Source of the DNA: Cochleicola gelatinilyticus
GTDB lineage: Bacteria > Bacteroidota > Bacteroidia > Flavobacteriales > Flavobacteriaceae
Reading direction: 5' to 3'
NCBI RefSeq assembly: GCF_001637325.1
Contig: NZ_LRXL01000026.1
Span: forward strand, 372,001-436,000
Length of the DNA: 64,000 bases
Shown here: one piece after another, positions 20,004 through 29,998 of the stretch
Position numbering within the stretch: position 1 is the first letter of the stretch
How the letters are laid out: every line of letters begins with the position of its first letter
The notes under the pieces: model-generated
Told to the model about the DNA's origin: nothing
Database searches by the model: none
The model's input: the letters and a program-made list of their open reading frames with translations, nothing else
Translations under genes and position numbers: made by a program

Positions 20004-22133
20004 ATGCGCCACTTTTCACTAGTCATTTTTTCACTTTGCCCCTTTCTTTGCTTTGCCCAAGTGGGGCAAAAAAACGATACTATAAAACCCGAAAGTTTAG
20101 ACGAAGTTATTGTTACGGGGCAGCTTAATCCTCAGTCGGTTTCGAAATCTGTGGTCGAGGTAAAAGTTATTTCCAGAAGCGACATCGATCGACAGGCAGG
20201 AAACACTCTTGCCGATGTTTTAAACACCACCTTAAATCTTAACATCACACCAAATACCGCCACTGGAAAAAGCGGAGTGAGTTTGTTCGGCCTAGACAGT
20301 CAGTATTTTAAAGTGCTTATCGACAACATCCCTATAATTAACGAAGAAGGAGTAGGAAACAATACCGACCTTTCCTTAATTAACCTCGATGATATAGAAC
20401 GCATCGAGATTGTAGAAGGTGCTATGGGGGTGCAATATGGAGCCAACGCCGTTTCTGGAATTATAAATATTATTACTAAAAAGTCCTCCCGCAACGATTG
20501 GGATATTACCGCATATGTTCAAGAAGAAACTGTGGGTGATGAATATGAATGGTTCGATAAGGGCCGACATATCCAATCGTTGAAGGTGGGGCACAATTTT
20601 TCTGAAAATTTCTATGCCAATGCCACGTATACCCGAAACGATTTTGGTGGTTTTTACGACAATAAACAGGGTGAAAACTATGCACTAAATGACGGATTAC
20701 GAGGGCATGAATGGTTGCCCAAACTTCAACAAAATACAAAAGTAGTTTTTGCATACGAAAAAGAGAAGTTCAATATCTTTTACCGATTCGATTATTTAAA
20801 CGAACGTATCGAAAAATACAACGAAACGGTTTCTTTAAATGAAAATCCGTCGACAGGAACCACAAATCCTTCTGCACTGGATGAACTATATACGAATAAC
20901 CGATTTTATCATCATTTAAATAGTACTGGAACATTTTTCGAACGAGTAGGTTACAATATTTCAGTTTCATATCAGGAACAAACCAAAGACCTAGAACGGT
21001 ACACCTACCGCATTAAAACCCGCCAGAAAGAAAATATTGAAGAAGGCGAATACCAGCAACGAAGCGCTTTTTTCTCGCGAGGGACCTTCAGTAATAGTAT
21101 AAATTCTGAAAAAGCTAATCTTCAGATAGGTTATGAAATTACTAATGAAAAAGGCTCCGGTTCGTCCCTTGCCATCGTGCTTAATCCCGATTCCGACGAA
21201 GTAACTCAAAAACTTAATAATTACGACTTCTTTGCAGCTTCAGAAATACAAGTAACCGAACGCTTTTCGCTCCGTCCCGGATTTAGAGCTTCTTTTAGTA
21301 ATTTATTTAATACCCAATATACCGGTTCTCTAAGTGCTTTACAGCAACTAAGCAACGACTGGGAATTGCGAGCCATTTTAGGTTCTGCTAACCGAACTCC
21401 AAATTACAATGAACTCTACACCTACTTTGTCGATGTAAACCATGATGTACAGGGAAATCCAGATTTAAAACCGGAAAACGGAGTCTCTGCTTTTTTTCAT
21501 ATTAAAAAGAAAAGCACCCTAGCAAACAATACGATTCGCTTAAAAAACAAACTCAGTTTTAATTACTTAGGGTTAAACGACCGTATTGAATTGATTGTTG
21601 TGAATCAAAGTCCGTTGTCGTTTCAATACAATAACATCGACCGCTTTACTGCCCTTGGGGTATTTTCAGAAAACGAAGTGTTTTATAAAAATTTCAAAGC
21701 ACAACTAGGAGGTTCCGTACAAGGGGTTTCCAAAGTGCTAGACAGCCAAACACAAAGCAACGATGATTTCCTGTTTAATGTGCAACTAAATTCAAACCTT
21801 GCCTATTCTTTGCCTGACTGGAACACTACTTTTTCGGTCTTTTTTAAACACATCGGTACCCAGCAACAATTCGTGGAAAAAACCAACGCCGAAGGAGAGC
21901 AGGAATTTGTGCAGGGAGAAACCGCAGCTTACAGTTGGATGGATGCCACGATACACAAGTCGTTTTTCGACGGAGCTTTTACCACCACATTGGGATGCCG
22001 AAATCTTTTTGATGTAACAGAAGTAAATACCACTGCCTTCGAAGGCGGCACTCATAACGGACCACCCACTCAAGTTCCATTGGGATACGGACGCTCATAC
22101 TTTCTAAAACTCACCTACAATTTAACCTTATAA
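20004..22133 (+). CDS. TonB-dependent outer-membrane receptor (HmuR-like)
   Basis: This 709-residue receptor has a signal peptide (1-19, ending CFAQ), a plug domain (about 30-155, with LDEVIVTGQL and VEGAMGVQYGANAVSGIINIITKK) and a 22-strand beta-barrel ending in a typical aromatic C-terminal strand. It imports a ligand through the outer membrane with energy from TonB. Its operon partners (HmuY-like proteins and a flavin reductase) indicate heme or an iron complex. It is first in the operon, 2 bp before the lipoprotein gene, and sits behind three dyads. There is no N-terminal carboxypeptidase-like domain, which is usual for siderophore/heme types and unlike SusC. Confidence 0.88.
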   Translation: MRHFSLVIFSLCPFLCFAQVGQKNDTIKPESLDEVIVTGQLNPQSVSKSVVEVKVISRSDIDRQAGNTLADVLNTTLNLNITPNTATGKSGVSLFGLDSQYFKVLIDNIPIINEEGVGNNTDLSLINLDDIERIEIVEGAMGVQYGANAVSGIINIITKKSSRNDWDITAYVQEETVGDEYEWFDKGRHIQSLKVGHNFSENFYANATYTRNDFGGFYDNKQGENYALNDGLRGHEWLPKLQQNTKVVFAYEKEKFNIFYRFDYLNERIEKYNETVSLNENPSTGTTNPSALDELYTNNRFYHHLNSTGTFFERVGYNISVSYQEQTKDLERYTYRIKTRQKENIEEGEYQQRSAFFSRGTFSNSINSEKANLQIGYEITNEKGSGSSLAIVLNPDSDEVTQKLNNYDFFAASEIQVTERFSLRPGFRASFSNLFNTQYTGSLSALQQLSNDWELRAILGSANRTPNYNELYTYFVDVNHDVQGNPDLKPENGVSAFFHIKKKSTLANNTIRLKNKLSFNYLGLNDRIELIVVNQSPLSFQYNNIDRFTALGVFSENEVFYKNFKAQLGGSVQGVSKVLDSQTQSNDDFLFNVQLNSNLAYSLPDWNTTFSVFFKHIGTQQQFVEKTNAEGEQEFVQGETAAYSWMDATIHKSFFDGAFTTTLGCRNLFDVTEVNTTAFEGGTHNGPPTQVPLGYGRSYFLKLTYNLTL

Positions 22134-22135
22134 CC

Positions 22136-23551
22136 ATGAAAAAATTCAAAACATATCAAACTGCTATATTCTTGCTCCTCGTAGGACTAGTAACCATCTC
22201 GTGTAGTGATGACGATACTTCAGAAACACTCAGCGATCCTTTTGTGGTTGCTTTTGAAAACCTGTCGGCAAACTTAAACGACATCGATGATAGCCAAGAA
22301 ATCAATTTGGTTTTTTCTGAAACTACTTCGGAAGGAGGAACCATGACCTTGCTGTTAGAAAGTACAAACGCTGTATATGGAGAAGATTTTACTACGAATC
22401 CGATTTCTGAAGAAACCACGATTACATTACCGCTTTCCCAAGGTTCAAACAACACCAATTTTACATTCACAAAATTGAATACATCGCTAGATGAAACTGT
22501 AGAAATAAAATTCAGTATTATTTCTGTAGACTATCCCAATTCACAAATTCAAGGAAATACCACCTTTACCTTAAATAGTTCTGCTTCATTAGGCCGCGGT
22601 TTCGAACCTAATGTAGGAGGTCCCAATCAGCCCAACCAAGTCTATATCGATTTAAGTACCGAAACCCAGACCGAAGTGCGAAGAGACAGTTGGGATCTTG
22701 GTTTTTACGGCGGAAATGAATTTCGTGTTGCTATTAACGGATCGATTTATATGGCAGCAGCACAACTAGAGGAAACAAATATCGATGCCATTTCTGAAGC
22801 AGATGTCTCAGACCTTCAAGCTCAAGTGGCAGTAGGAACTTTCGATCCAGCAAACGAAGCGTACATCGACCATCCTGATGGTACAATTACCAAAACAGCA
22901 CTTGAAGCAGTAAGCGCAATAGAAGCTGAAAACAAGGTGTATTTGGTTAATTTGGGATACGAAGTAGGTACCGAAAATCCAGCACCTGGAAGCGTCGCGG
23001 TAGCAGGCGAAGCACGAGGATGGAAAAAGATACGGGTGTTGCAGCAAGATAATGGATACTTGCTTCAGTACGCGGATCTAAATGACACTTCACACAATGA
23101 GGTCTTTATTCAGAAAAATACCGCTTATAACTTTACTTTTTTCAGTTTCGATTCTAACAACACACTTTCCGTAGAACCGGAAGCAGAGAACTGGGACCTC
23201 AACTTTACGGTCTTTACCAATATTTTAGAGGGTGCCGGTTCGTACGGCTTTTCAGACGGGGTACTTCACAACCGAAAAGGAGGCGTTTCGGTTTATGCAG
23301 TAAGCACCGAGGATATTGCTTACGATGCATTTCAACTAGCCGATGTCAATCCATCCAGTTTCGAGCTCGATCAACGCGCCATTGGAAGCACTTGGCGAGA
23401 TGTAATTAATGACGATAAAGTTCTTGTCGATACTATTTTTTATGTCATCCAAGATCCAAATGGCAACCAATATAAATTAAAATTTACTGCCTTATTAAAT
23501 GATAGTGGCGAACGCGGCTATCCAGAATTCAAATACAATCTATTACAATAA
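22136..23551 (+). CDS. HmuY-family heme-binding lipoprotein
   Basis: This 471-residue protein has a lipoprotein signal (lipobox TISC, Cys near residue 23, followed by SDDD). A beta-sandwich-like region follows (about 30-150), then a HmuY-type domain from about 155 onward, with the family segments DSWDLGFYGGNEFRVAINGS and ENWDLNFTVFTN. In the family, HmuY-like proteins capture heme at the cell surface and hand it to the TonB receptor. The lipidated N-terminus fits outer-membrane anchoring. It starts 2 bp after the receptor stop. Confidence 0.85.
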   Translation: MKKFKTYQTAIFLLLVGLVTISCSDDDTSETLSDPFVVAFENLSANLNDIDDSQEINLVFSETTSEGGTMTLLLESTNAVYGEDFTTNPISEETTITLPLSQGSNNTNFTFTKLNTSLDETVEIKFSIISVDYPNSQIQGNTTFTLNSSASLGRGFEPNVGGPNQPNQVYIDLSTETQTEVRRDSWDLGFYGGNEFRVAINGSIYMAAAQLEETNIDAISEADVSDLQAQVAVGTFDPANEAYIDHPDGTITKTALEAVSAIEAENKVYLVNLGYEVGTENPAPGSVAVAGEARGWKKIRVLQQDNGYLLQYADLNDTSHNEVFIQKNTAYNFTFFSFDSNNTLSVEPEAENWDLNFTVFTNILEGAGSYGFSDGVLHNRKGGVSVYAVSTEDIAYDAFQLADVNPSSFELDQRAIGSTWRDVINDDKVLVDTIFYVIQDPNGNQYKLKFTALLNDSGERGYPEFKYNLLQ

Positions 23552-23580
23552 ACTGAACAAAAACTTTAAAACATTATACT

Positions 23581-24816
23581 ATGAAAAAACTACTACTATC
23601 GGCTATACTCTTAGCCACAACCCTCCTCTCCGCTCAAGAAACGGTAACGATTTCTATGGGAACTGGATATGAAAATGACGTATATTTTAATCTTTCAGAC
23701 CAAACCGAAAACACTTACGAAGCAGCGAGTTGGGACATTGCTTTTCTTAGAGAAAATGCTCAGAGTATTGGTATTCGTGTAAACGACGGAATCGGCATTC
23801 AGGTTTTTGAAGCTGCTAACAATGCATCCGATTTTGATGCGATCGATGTTTCGAATGAAGCGAACTGGACCCCCTTATTTAACGACGATACCAATTGGGA
23901 CAATGGTGCTTTTATGCAGGGATCTGCCACATATGGTTGGGGAGAATACAATCCGGTAAGTCACCACGTGGAAGGAACCATTGTTTTTGTACTAAAATAT
24001 ACCGACGGAACATATATAAAATTTATTAATGAAGACTATTTTGGAGGTTACACTTTTAAATATGCGACCTGGAATGGTACCGACTGGGTAAATGAAACGA
24101 CCGAAACCGTATCGAATGCAAACAACCCTGAAACCAGATATAATTACTATTCTCTTCAGAACAACGAAGAAGTAATTGCCGAACCTGCAGTAGACGCCTG
24201 GGATTTCGTTTTTACAAAATACAATACCTATTTAGATCCTCCGGGAGCTAATTATATCGTGACTGGAGCGTTACACAATCCTGGGGTAACTGTGGCTCAG
24301 AATGAAGAACCTTCGGGCGAAGGAGATCCTAATGCACAGGAATATTCAGAAGAAATAAATACCATCGGATACGACTGGAAATCGTTCAACGGAACTGGAT
24401 ACGATGTAAACAGCGATATGGCTTATTACATAAAGCATTCAGAAAATACTATATACCGAGTGACCTTCACCAATTTTGAAGGAAGTAGTACCGGAAATAT
24501 AACATTCGACATGGAAGACGTGTCCGACATTCTCGGTATTGAAAACGTAACAAACGAGGTTTCCTTCGGAATGTATCCAAATCCGTCACAAAATAAAAAG
24601 GTGAATATTGTGTACGACATTAATACCTTCAACACTGCTGAAAATAAGATTGAGATTTACGATAGCAACGGAAGAAACGTGTTTTCTACATACGTATCTC
24701 AATCGGAAGGTTTTTATAACAAACAACTTGACCTTACTCCCCTTCAAAACGGGATCTATTTTGTAGCCTTTACAAATGGAGACAACCGTACAACAAAGAA
24801 ATTAATTTTAAACTAA
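23581..24816 (+). CDS. HmuY-like secreted protein with T9SS sorting domain
   Basis: This 411-residue protein has a signal peptide (1-18, ending LLSAQ). Its body repeats the HmuY-like theme of the neighbour (AASWDIAFLRENAQSIGIRVNDG near 48, VDAWDFVFTKYNTY near 205), and it ends with a T9SS type A sorting domain (GMYPNPSQNKKVNIVYD to TTKKLILN). It is probably a secreted or surface-bound hemophore that complements the lipoprotein form. Having two HmuY-like proteins, one lipid-anchored and one T9SS-exported, side by side suggests a two-stage heme capture route; this is inference. Confidence 0.82.
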   Translation: MKKLLLSAILLATTLLSAQETVTISMGTGYENDVYFNLSDQTENTYEAASWDIAFLRENAQSIGIRVNDGIGIQVFEAANNASDFDAIDVSNEANWTPLFNDDTNWDNGAFMQGSATYGWGEYNPVSHHVEGTIVFVLKYTDGTYIKFINEDYFGGYTFKYATWNGTDWVNETTETVSNANNPETRYNYYSLQNNEEVIAEPAVDAWDFVFTKYNTYLDPPGANYIVTGALHNPGVTVAQNEEPSGEGDPNAQEYSEEINTIGYDWKSFNGTGYDVNSDMAYYIKHSENTIYRVTFTNFEGSSTGNITFDMEDVSDILGIENVTNEVSFGMYPNPSQNKKVNIVYDINTFNTAENKIEIYDSNGRNVFSTYVSQSEGFYNKQLDLTPLQNGIYFVAFTNGDNRTTKKLILN

Positions 24817-24823
24817 TAGAATA

Positions 24824-25723
24824 ATGAAACAAGTAATAGCAACCCTTTTTGCCGTAACCCTTACCTTTGGGGCTATGGCACAAACTAAGAAACAACAAGA
24901 CCGGGAAGCCATCAAAAAAATGTGTGGCTGTTATGAAGTGACCTTCAATTTTGCTGAAACCTTTAATTATAGCAATGATAGTTTGTATAAACCTTCGGAA
25001 AACAAGGTAGACAAAGGATTGGAATGGGCGCAACTCGTAACCGATAAAGATGATAAAATTGTGATTCAGCATTTATTACAAGTGGGAAATCCTGCAGATC
25101 CTATGATCATAAAGCACTGGCGTCAAGATTGGTTGTTCGAAAACACCGATTTATATACCTACAATGCAAATAACGAGTGGGAGTTTCAGAAAAAATCTGC
25201 AGACGATGTAAAAGGACAATGGACGCAAAAAGTATTTCAGGTAGATGATAGTCCGAGGTACGAAGGGTCTGCAACTTGGGTGCATGTCGACGGAAAAAGC
25301 TTTTGGGAAAACACCGCAAATGCACCACTTCCTAGACGTGAGTACACCAAGCGTAGCGACTACAATCTTACCGTACGCGGCAACCGCCATGAAATAACAG
25401 ATTTTGGGTGGATTCACGACCAGAATAATGACAAAGTAATTCGTGAAGCTGGCAAGGAAGATGTTGTGTTGGCAAAAGAAAAAGGCTACAACGTATACAA
25501 ACAAGTACCCGACAGTCGTTGTGAAGCTGCCGCTAACTGGTGGAAAGAAAACAACCAAAAGTGGGCGCTAGTTCGTTCAAAATGGGACGAAGTATACAGC
25601 CGTAATAAAGATCTCGTTTTAGAAGAAAAAGTAGACAACAAAGTGTTGTACAAATATCTTTTCGACGACGGTTACGAAACTGGCGAGAAAATTGATGCAC
25701 TTATCGAATCGTTCGTAAAATAA
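24824..25723 (+). CDS. DUF6607 family exported protein
   Basis: This 299-residue protein has a signal peptide (1-19, ending AMAQ) and a mature part matching the DUF6607 type: KKMCGCYEVTFNFAETF near 30, GLEWAQLVTDKDDKIVIQHLL near 65, and a C-terminal RSKWDEVYSRNKDLVLEEKVDNK. The function of the family is unknown; it recurs in this heme/iron operon type in Bacteroidota. The CGC pair may bind a metal or form a disulfide, but that is a guess. It lies 7 bp after the preceding stop. Confidence 0.75.
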   Translation: MKQVIATLFAVTLTFGAMAQTKKQQDREAIKKMCGCYEVTFNFAETFNYSNDSLYKPSENKVDKGLEWAQLVTDKDDKIVIQHLLQVGNPADPMIIKHWRQDWLFENTDLYTYNANNEWEFQKKSADDVKGQWTQKVFQVDDSPRYEGSATWVHVDGKSFWENTANAPLPRREYTKRSDYNLTVRGNRHEITDFGWIHDQNNDKVIREAGKEDVVLAKEKGYNVYKQVPDSRCEAAANWWKENNQKWALVRSKWDEVYSRNKDLVLEEKVDNKVLYKYLFDDGYETGEKIDALIESFVK

Positions 25724-25729
25724 CATACC

Positions 25730-27229
25730 ATGAAAACCCTACAGAAACTTACAACTTTTATCCTCCTTCTCGTATCGGCTGTTACCTTTGCTCAAAAAGA
25801 AAATGTATTCTTAGAGCGTTCTTTCTGGAAAGGTGATCCTAATCTAGAAACAGTAAAGAAGCATATCAAGGAAGGAAACGACCCCACAGCATTTAACACC
25901 AATGCTTTCGACGGCGTGGTGTACGCCTTATTGGAAAATGCTAATAGTGATGTTGTAAAGCATTTGCTGGATCAACAAGGCAATCCTGTGGACAAACGAA
26001 CTCACGACAGTCGTATCTATTTACACTGGGCTGCCTATGCTGGGAATACCGAAATGGTTAAAACGTTATTAGAAAGAGGTTCTTCTGTTACGGCTTTAGA
26101 CAGTCATGGAAACACACCTCTTACCTTTGCCGCAGGTGCAGGACAGTTAAACCCTAAGGTCTATGAGCTATTTATTGAAAACGGGGTGGATCTGGTTGAA
26201 GAAAAAAATGAAGAGGGAGCCAACGTACTTTTACTAGTAGCTCCTTTCTTAGAAAATGAAGAACAACTCACTTATTTTACTGAAAAAGGATTACTTCTGA
26301 ATAGCACCGACCCTCAAGGCAACGGTATTTTTAATTATGCTGCAAAAAAAGGAAATATCGATTTTCTGAAACTTTTAGTGAAAAAAGGAGTGGATTACAA
26401 AACCCTTAATAATGAAGGTGGAAACGCATTTCTTTTTGCAGCACAGGGAAGCCGTGGATACAGCAATCCGTTAGCCGTGTACACCTATCTGAAGACAATC
26501 GGTCTAGAGCCAAATATCGTCACCAAGAAAGGAGGTAGTCCATTACACCGACTCGCATATAACACCACCGATCCGGCCATTCTCAACTTTTTTCTTTCGG
26601 CAGGAGCCGACGTGAATCAGAAAGACATGGATAAAAACACACCGTTTCTAAATGCCGCATCACGTAATTCGTTAGATATGGTAAAATTACTTGCAGAAAG
26701 AGTATCTAATTTTAACGGAGCAAATGTAAAAGGAGAAACTGCTTTAATGCTCGCGGTAAAAGGGAACAGTCCTGAAGTAACAGAATTTTTGCTTAAAAAA
26801 GGGAGTAATGCACAGGCGAAAGACTCCTCTGGCAATACCCTCGCCTATTATTTGGTTGAATCGTTCAATGCTAAAAAAATAGAGGAATTTGAAAAGAAAG
26901 CGACAATGCTTCAGAAAAACGGAGTTGTTTTCAACGAGGTTCAAGCAGAAGGCAATACCCTCTATCATCTGGCTGCTAAAGCCAACGATCTAAGCTTATT
27001 AAAAAAGCTTTCAGAATATAACATTCCGGTAAATGCTAAAAACAACGAAGGACTTACTGCCTTGCACTTAGCCGCAATGAAAGCGAAAGATGATGCAATG
27101 TTAAAGTATCTAATTGCGTTGAATGCAGACACCACTATTAAAACCGATTTTGAAGAATCTGTTTACGATCTCGCAAGTGAGAATGAATTGTTGACTAAAA
27201 ATAAAACCTCATTGAATTTTTTAAAATAA
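25730..27229 (+). CDS. Exported ankyrin-repeat protein
   Basis: This 499-residue protein has a signal peptide (1-21, ending VTFAQ) and then about 12 ankyrin repeats covering nearly the whole chain. Repeat signatures include DSRIYLHWAAYAGNTEMVKTLL, GNTPLTFAAGAG and GLTALHLAAMKAKDDAMLKYL. It should be a periplasmic protein-binding scaffold. It is third from the end of the heme operon, 6 bp after the DUF6607 gene. No enzymatic motif is present. Confidence 0.85.
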   Translation: MKTLQKLTTFILLLVSAVTFAQKENVFLERSFWKGDPNLETVKKHIKEGNDPTAFNTNAFDGVVYALLENANSDVVKHLLDQQGNPVDKRTHDSRIYLHWAAYAGNTEMVKTLLERGSSVTALDSHGNTPLTFAAGAGQLNPKVYELFIENGVDLVEEKNEEGANVLLLVAPFLENEEQLTYFTEKGLLLNSTDPQGNGIFNYAAKKGNIDFLKLLVKKGVDYKTLNNEGGNAFLFAAQGSRGYSNPLAVYTYLKTIGLEPNIVTKKGGSPLHRLAYNTTDPAILNFFLSAGADVNQKDMDKNTPFLNAASRNSLDMVKLLAERVSNFNGANVKGETALMLAVKGNSPEVTEFLLKKGSNAQAKDSSGNTLAYYLVESFNAKKIEEFEKKATMLQKNGVVFNEVQAEGNTLYHLAAKANDLSLLKKLSEYNIPVNAKNNEGLTALHLAAMKAKDDAMLKYLIALNADTTIKTDFEESVYDLASENELLTKNKTSLNFLK

Positions 27230-27230
27230 T

Positions 27231-27716
27231 ATGAAAAAGTTAATTAAAATACTACCCATAGCACTGGTTTGCGTGCTTGTCTTTACTGCATTTACAACCT
27301 TAGAAAGTAAAGCAGTAAAATGTTTAATACAAATGACCAACTATAGTGGTGAAGGTGCCTATGTTGTTGTGTCGTTGTTAAATCCTGAAGGGGAATACGA
27401 AGAAACGCTTTACGTGCAGGGAAAAGACAGTGAATGGTACAGCGAAATTCCCGAATGGTGGAAATTCTACGGAAAGCACCGTCCTAATATTGATGCGATA
27501 TCGGGAGCGACCATAAGTGGTGGCGAGCGCACGGTAACGGTACTCCAAATTCCAGAAGACAAGGTCGATCAAGGTTATTCCATTCGGTTTGAGACATCGG
27601 TTGAAGATCAGGAATATTACACCAACGATCTAGAGTTTGCTCTTACCATCGAAAATTTAAAAAGCAAACAAGAAGGCAAAGGCTGGATTCGATACGTACG
27701 CATGCTTCCGCAATAA
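27231..27716 (+). CDS. DUF2271 family exported protein
   Basis: This 161-residue protein has a hydrophobic signal segment (about 5-22) and a DUF2271-like body: VKCLIQMTNYSGEGAYVVVSLLNPEGEY near 30-58 and a DAISGATISGGERTV turn near 87. Such proteins are found with PepSY-type flavoproteins and FMN-transfer systems. The IDAISGATISGG loop is reminiscent of flavin-linked Ser/Thr sites, but I do not claim covalent FMN. It begins 1 bp after the ankyrin gene and lies 9 bp before the reductase gene. Confidence 0.75.
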   Translation: MKKLIKILPIALVCVLVFTAFTTLESKAVKCLIQMTNYSGEGAYVVVSLLNPEGEYEETLYVQGKDSEWYSEIPEWWKFYGKHRPNIDAISGATISGGERTVTVLQIPEDKVDQGYSIRFETSVEDQEYYTNDLEFALTIENLKSKQEGKGWIRYVRMLPQ

Positions 27717-27725
27717 AAAACACCT

Positions 27726-29912
27726 ATGACCATTTCCGTTTGGAGGTATAGTCATTTTTTGCTGGCTATTGTTTCTTCCCTTTTTTTACTCATTGCCTCT
27801 GTAACCGGGGTGATTCTTGCCATGGAACCTATTACCCATCAGGCAAAGGGCTATGCGGTTACAGACCTAAATACTGTCTCGGTAGGCACAACCATAAATG
27901 CGCTTCAGAAAAAGTATGATGAAGTATTTGAATTGGAAGTAGAACCGTCGGGATTTGTAAAGGCTTCTGTACTCACTCAAGATCTTGAAACCAAAGACAT
28001 TTACATCGACCCAATCACTTCCGAAGCATTAGGCGAGGTCCCCGAACGGCCGTTTATTTATAGTTTTTCCACCAATCTACACCGTTCTTTATTTCTTAAA
28101 ACTATAGGAAGAGTTTTTGTAGGTCTTATCTCTTTAATACTTTGTTTTATTGCGGTTACTGGAATTGTATTATTAGCAAAGCGACAGGGAGGTATTAAAA
28201 AGTTGTTTGCGAAAGTTCAAAAAGAATATTTCGAAATGCGCTACCATGTAGTTTTAAGTCGGTGGTTCTTTATTCCCATTTTAATTGTGGCAGCAACTGG
28301 GGTATATCTTTCTGCGGAAAAATTTGATCTGCTACCCAAAACACCCCTATTATTTGAAGAATCTACTTCTGAAACGGCTGCGCATGCTACAGGCAAATCC
28401 TTTTTTGAAACAACAACCCTAAATGAAATTCGGAGTATTGCATTTCCCTTTTCTGAAGACCCCGAAGAATATTTTCAAGTTTCATTACAGGATAAAGAAG
28501 TAAAAGTACATCAAGTCACAGGCGCTGTAGTAAGCAGTGCTCCTTATCCGTTTGTGACTTTGGCTTCTAGACTTAGTTTAGCCTTGCACACAGGAGAAGG
28601 AAGTGTGTTATGGTCGATCGTGTTATTATTGGCAAGCGCCTCGATTGTTTTCTTTATGTATTCGGGATTTGTAATGACGCTAAAGCGATTAAAAAACACT
28701 AAAAAACCACCTATTAGTATGCCAGATAAAGATCGTTGCGAGTATGTAATTTTAGTAGGTTCGGAGACAGGCAAGACTTACACTTTTGCACAATCCTTTT
28801 TTAATGCTCTTACCCATAGTGGAAAAAAAGTCTATTTAACAGAACTAAATAACTACACCACTTTCGAAGCTGCTCGACATGTCATTGTATTTACTGCGAC
28901 TTATGGGGAAGGAGAGGCAACCACCAATGCACGTAAATTTGAAACCATATTTTCAGGCGTGCAACAGCCACATGCTATTACTTATTCTGTCGTTGGTTTT
29001 GGATCGTTAGAATATCCGGATTACTGCCAATTTGCAATTAAAGTAGACGGATTGCTTCAGATGCACTCAAATTTTCAACCTGTTTTGCCGTTGTATAAAA
29101 TTAACAATTCGGACATTTCAGATTTTAAAAACTGGATAAAAAAGTGGAGTGAAGTGATGCGCATTCCATTACATGTTGAGCTTTCAGAAGAAAAAAAGAA
29201 AAAATTAAAACAACTTCCCTTTAAAGTTGTTAAAAGAACCGAATTAAATATTGATGATACTTTTATAATTCACTTACAGCCTTTAAAAAAAGTTACGTTT
29301 GTGTCGGGAGATTTATTGCATATATTTCCAGAGGGCAGTACTATTTCGAGGCCCTATTCTATTGCTAAAATAGAGGATACACTTGTGTTAAGTATTAAAA
29401 AGCACGACATGGGAAAGGCTTCTAATCTTCTATATAACCTTCCGTTAGAAACTACAATTCATGCGGCCATCGAGACTAATAAGCACTTTCACTTTCCGAA
29501 GAAAAATAATTCTGTGATACTTATTGCAAACGGTACTGGTATCGCTCCATTTTTAGGTATGTTGCATGAAAACAAGGAGGTAGAAATTCATCTATTCTGG
29601 GGGGGACGCACGAAAGCATCTGTAGCCATATATCAACAACTTCTGGACTTGAATCTTTCAGTACAGAATAAGCTTCAATTATATACTTGCTTTTCGAGAG
29701 AAGACAACAAAGAATATGTTCAAGATCTGGTTGCCAAACATCCGCAATTAATTCTGAATAGTTTAAAGAATAATGGCTGTTTAATGCTTTGCGGGTCGTT
29801 ATCGATGCAACATGGAGTTCTCGAAACCTTAGAAGTGCTCCTAGCTTCTTCTGAAACCCTACAGATGGACGACTTATTGTTTCAGGAACAACTTAAGATG
29901 GATTGTTACTAA
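27726..29912 (+). CDS. PepSY-TM / flavodoxin / FAD reductase fusion
   Basis: This 728-residue membrane reductase has an N-terminal PepSY-associated membrane part (about 1-330, four helices near 12-32, 130-150, 180-197 and 295-315). A flavodoxin domain (about 335-480, ILVGSETGKTYTFA, FTATYGEGEATTNA) and a ferredoxin reductase-like domain (about 495-728, RPYSIAK for FAD, ANGTGIAPFLGML and GGRTKASVAIY for NAD(P)H) follow. Electrons would pass from NAD(P)H in the cytosol across the membrane. In this operon the role is most likely to reduce iron or to free it from heme in the periplasm (inference). Last gene of the operon. Confidence 0.85.
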   Translation: MTISVWRYSHFLLAIVSSLFLLIASVTGVILAMEPITHQAKGYAVTDLNTVSVGTTINALQKKYDEVFELEVEPSGFVKASVLTQDLETKDIYIDPITSEALGEVPERPFIYSFSTNLHRSLFLKTIGRVFVGLISLILCFIAVTGIVLLAKRQGGIKKLFAKVQKEYFEMRYHVVLSRWFFIPILIVAATGVYLSAEKFDLLPKTPLLFEESTSETAAHATGKSFFETTTLNEIRSIAFPFSEDPEEYFQVSLQDKEVKVHQVTGAVVSSAPYPFVTLASRLSLALHTGEGSVLWSIVLLLASASIVFFMYSGFVMTLKRLKNTKKPPISMPDKDRCEYVILVGSETGKTYTFAQSFFNALTHSGKKVYLTELNNYTTFEAARHVIVFTATYGEGEATTNARKFETIFSGVQQPHAITYSVVGFGSLEYPDYCQFAIKVDGLLQMHSNFQPVLPLYKINNSDISDFKNWIKKWSEVMRIPLHVELSEEKKKKLKQLPFKVVKRTELNIDDTFIIHLQPLKKVTFVSGDLLHIFPEGSTISRPYSIAKIEDTLVLSIKKHDMGKASNLLYNLPLETTIHAAIETNKHFHFPKKNNSVILIANGTGIAPFLGMLHENKEVEIHLFWGGRTKASVAIYQQLLDLNLSVQNKLQLYTCFSREDNKEYVQDLVAKHPQLILNSLKNNGCLMLCGSLSMQHGVLETLEVLLASSETLQMDDLLFQEQLKMDCY

Positions 29913-29948
29913 TGTGATTTAATTTTCAGGAAAAACTATAAAAAAAGC

Positions 29949-29975
29949 CATTCAATATCCGAAAATAATTGAATG
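29949..29975. terminator. Terminator between the reductase and fdhA
   Basis: CATTCAAT and ATTGAATG form a perfect 8-bp stem with an 11-nt loop, 36 bp after the reductase stop and just past the convergent fdhA stop. An A-run precedes it, which gives a U-tract on the minus strand. Confidence 0.6.
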
Positions 29976-29998
29976 ACTTACCAGAATTTTCAGCTTCT

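Noticed and set aside
22156-22470. Antisense frame in the HmuY-like lipoprotein gene
   Set aside because: It lacks any domain and lies on top of a well-supported lipoprotein.
25151-25558. 135-codon antisense frame within the DUF6607 gene
   Set aside because: It is opposite to a protein with a clear signal peptide and family match, and has no start signal or known domain.
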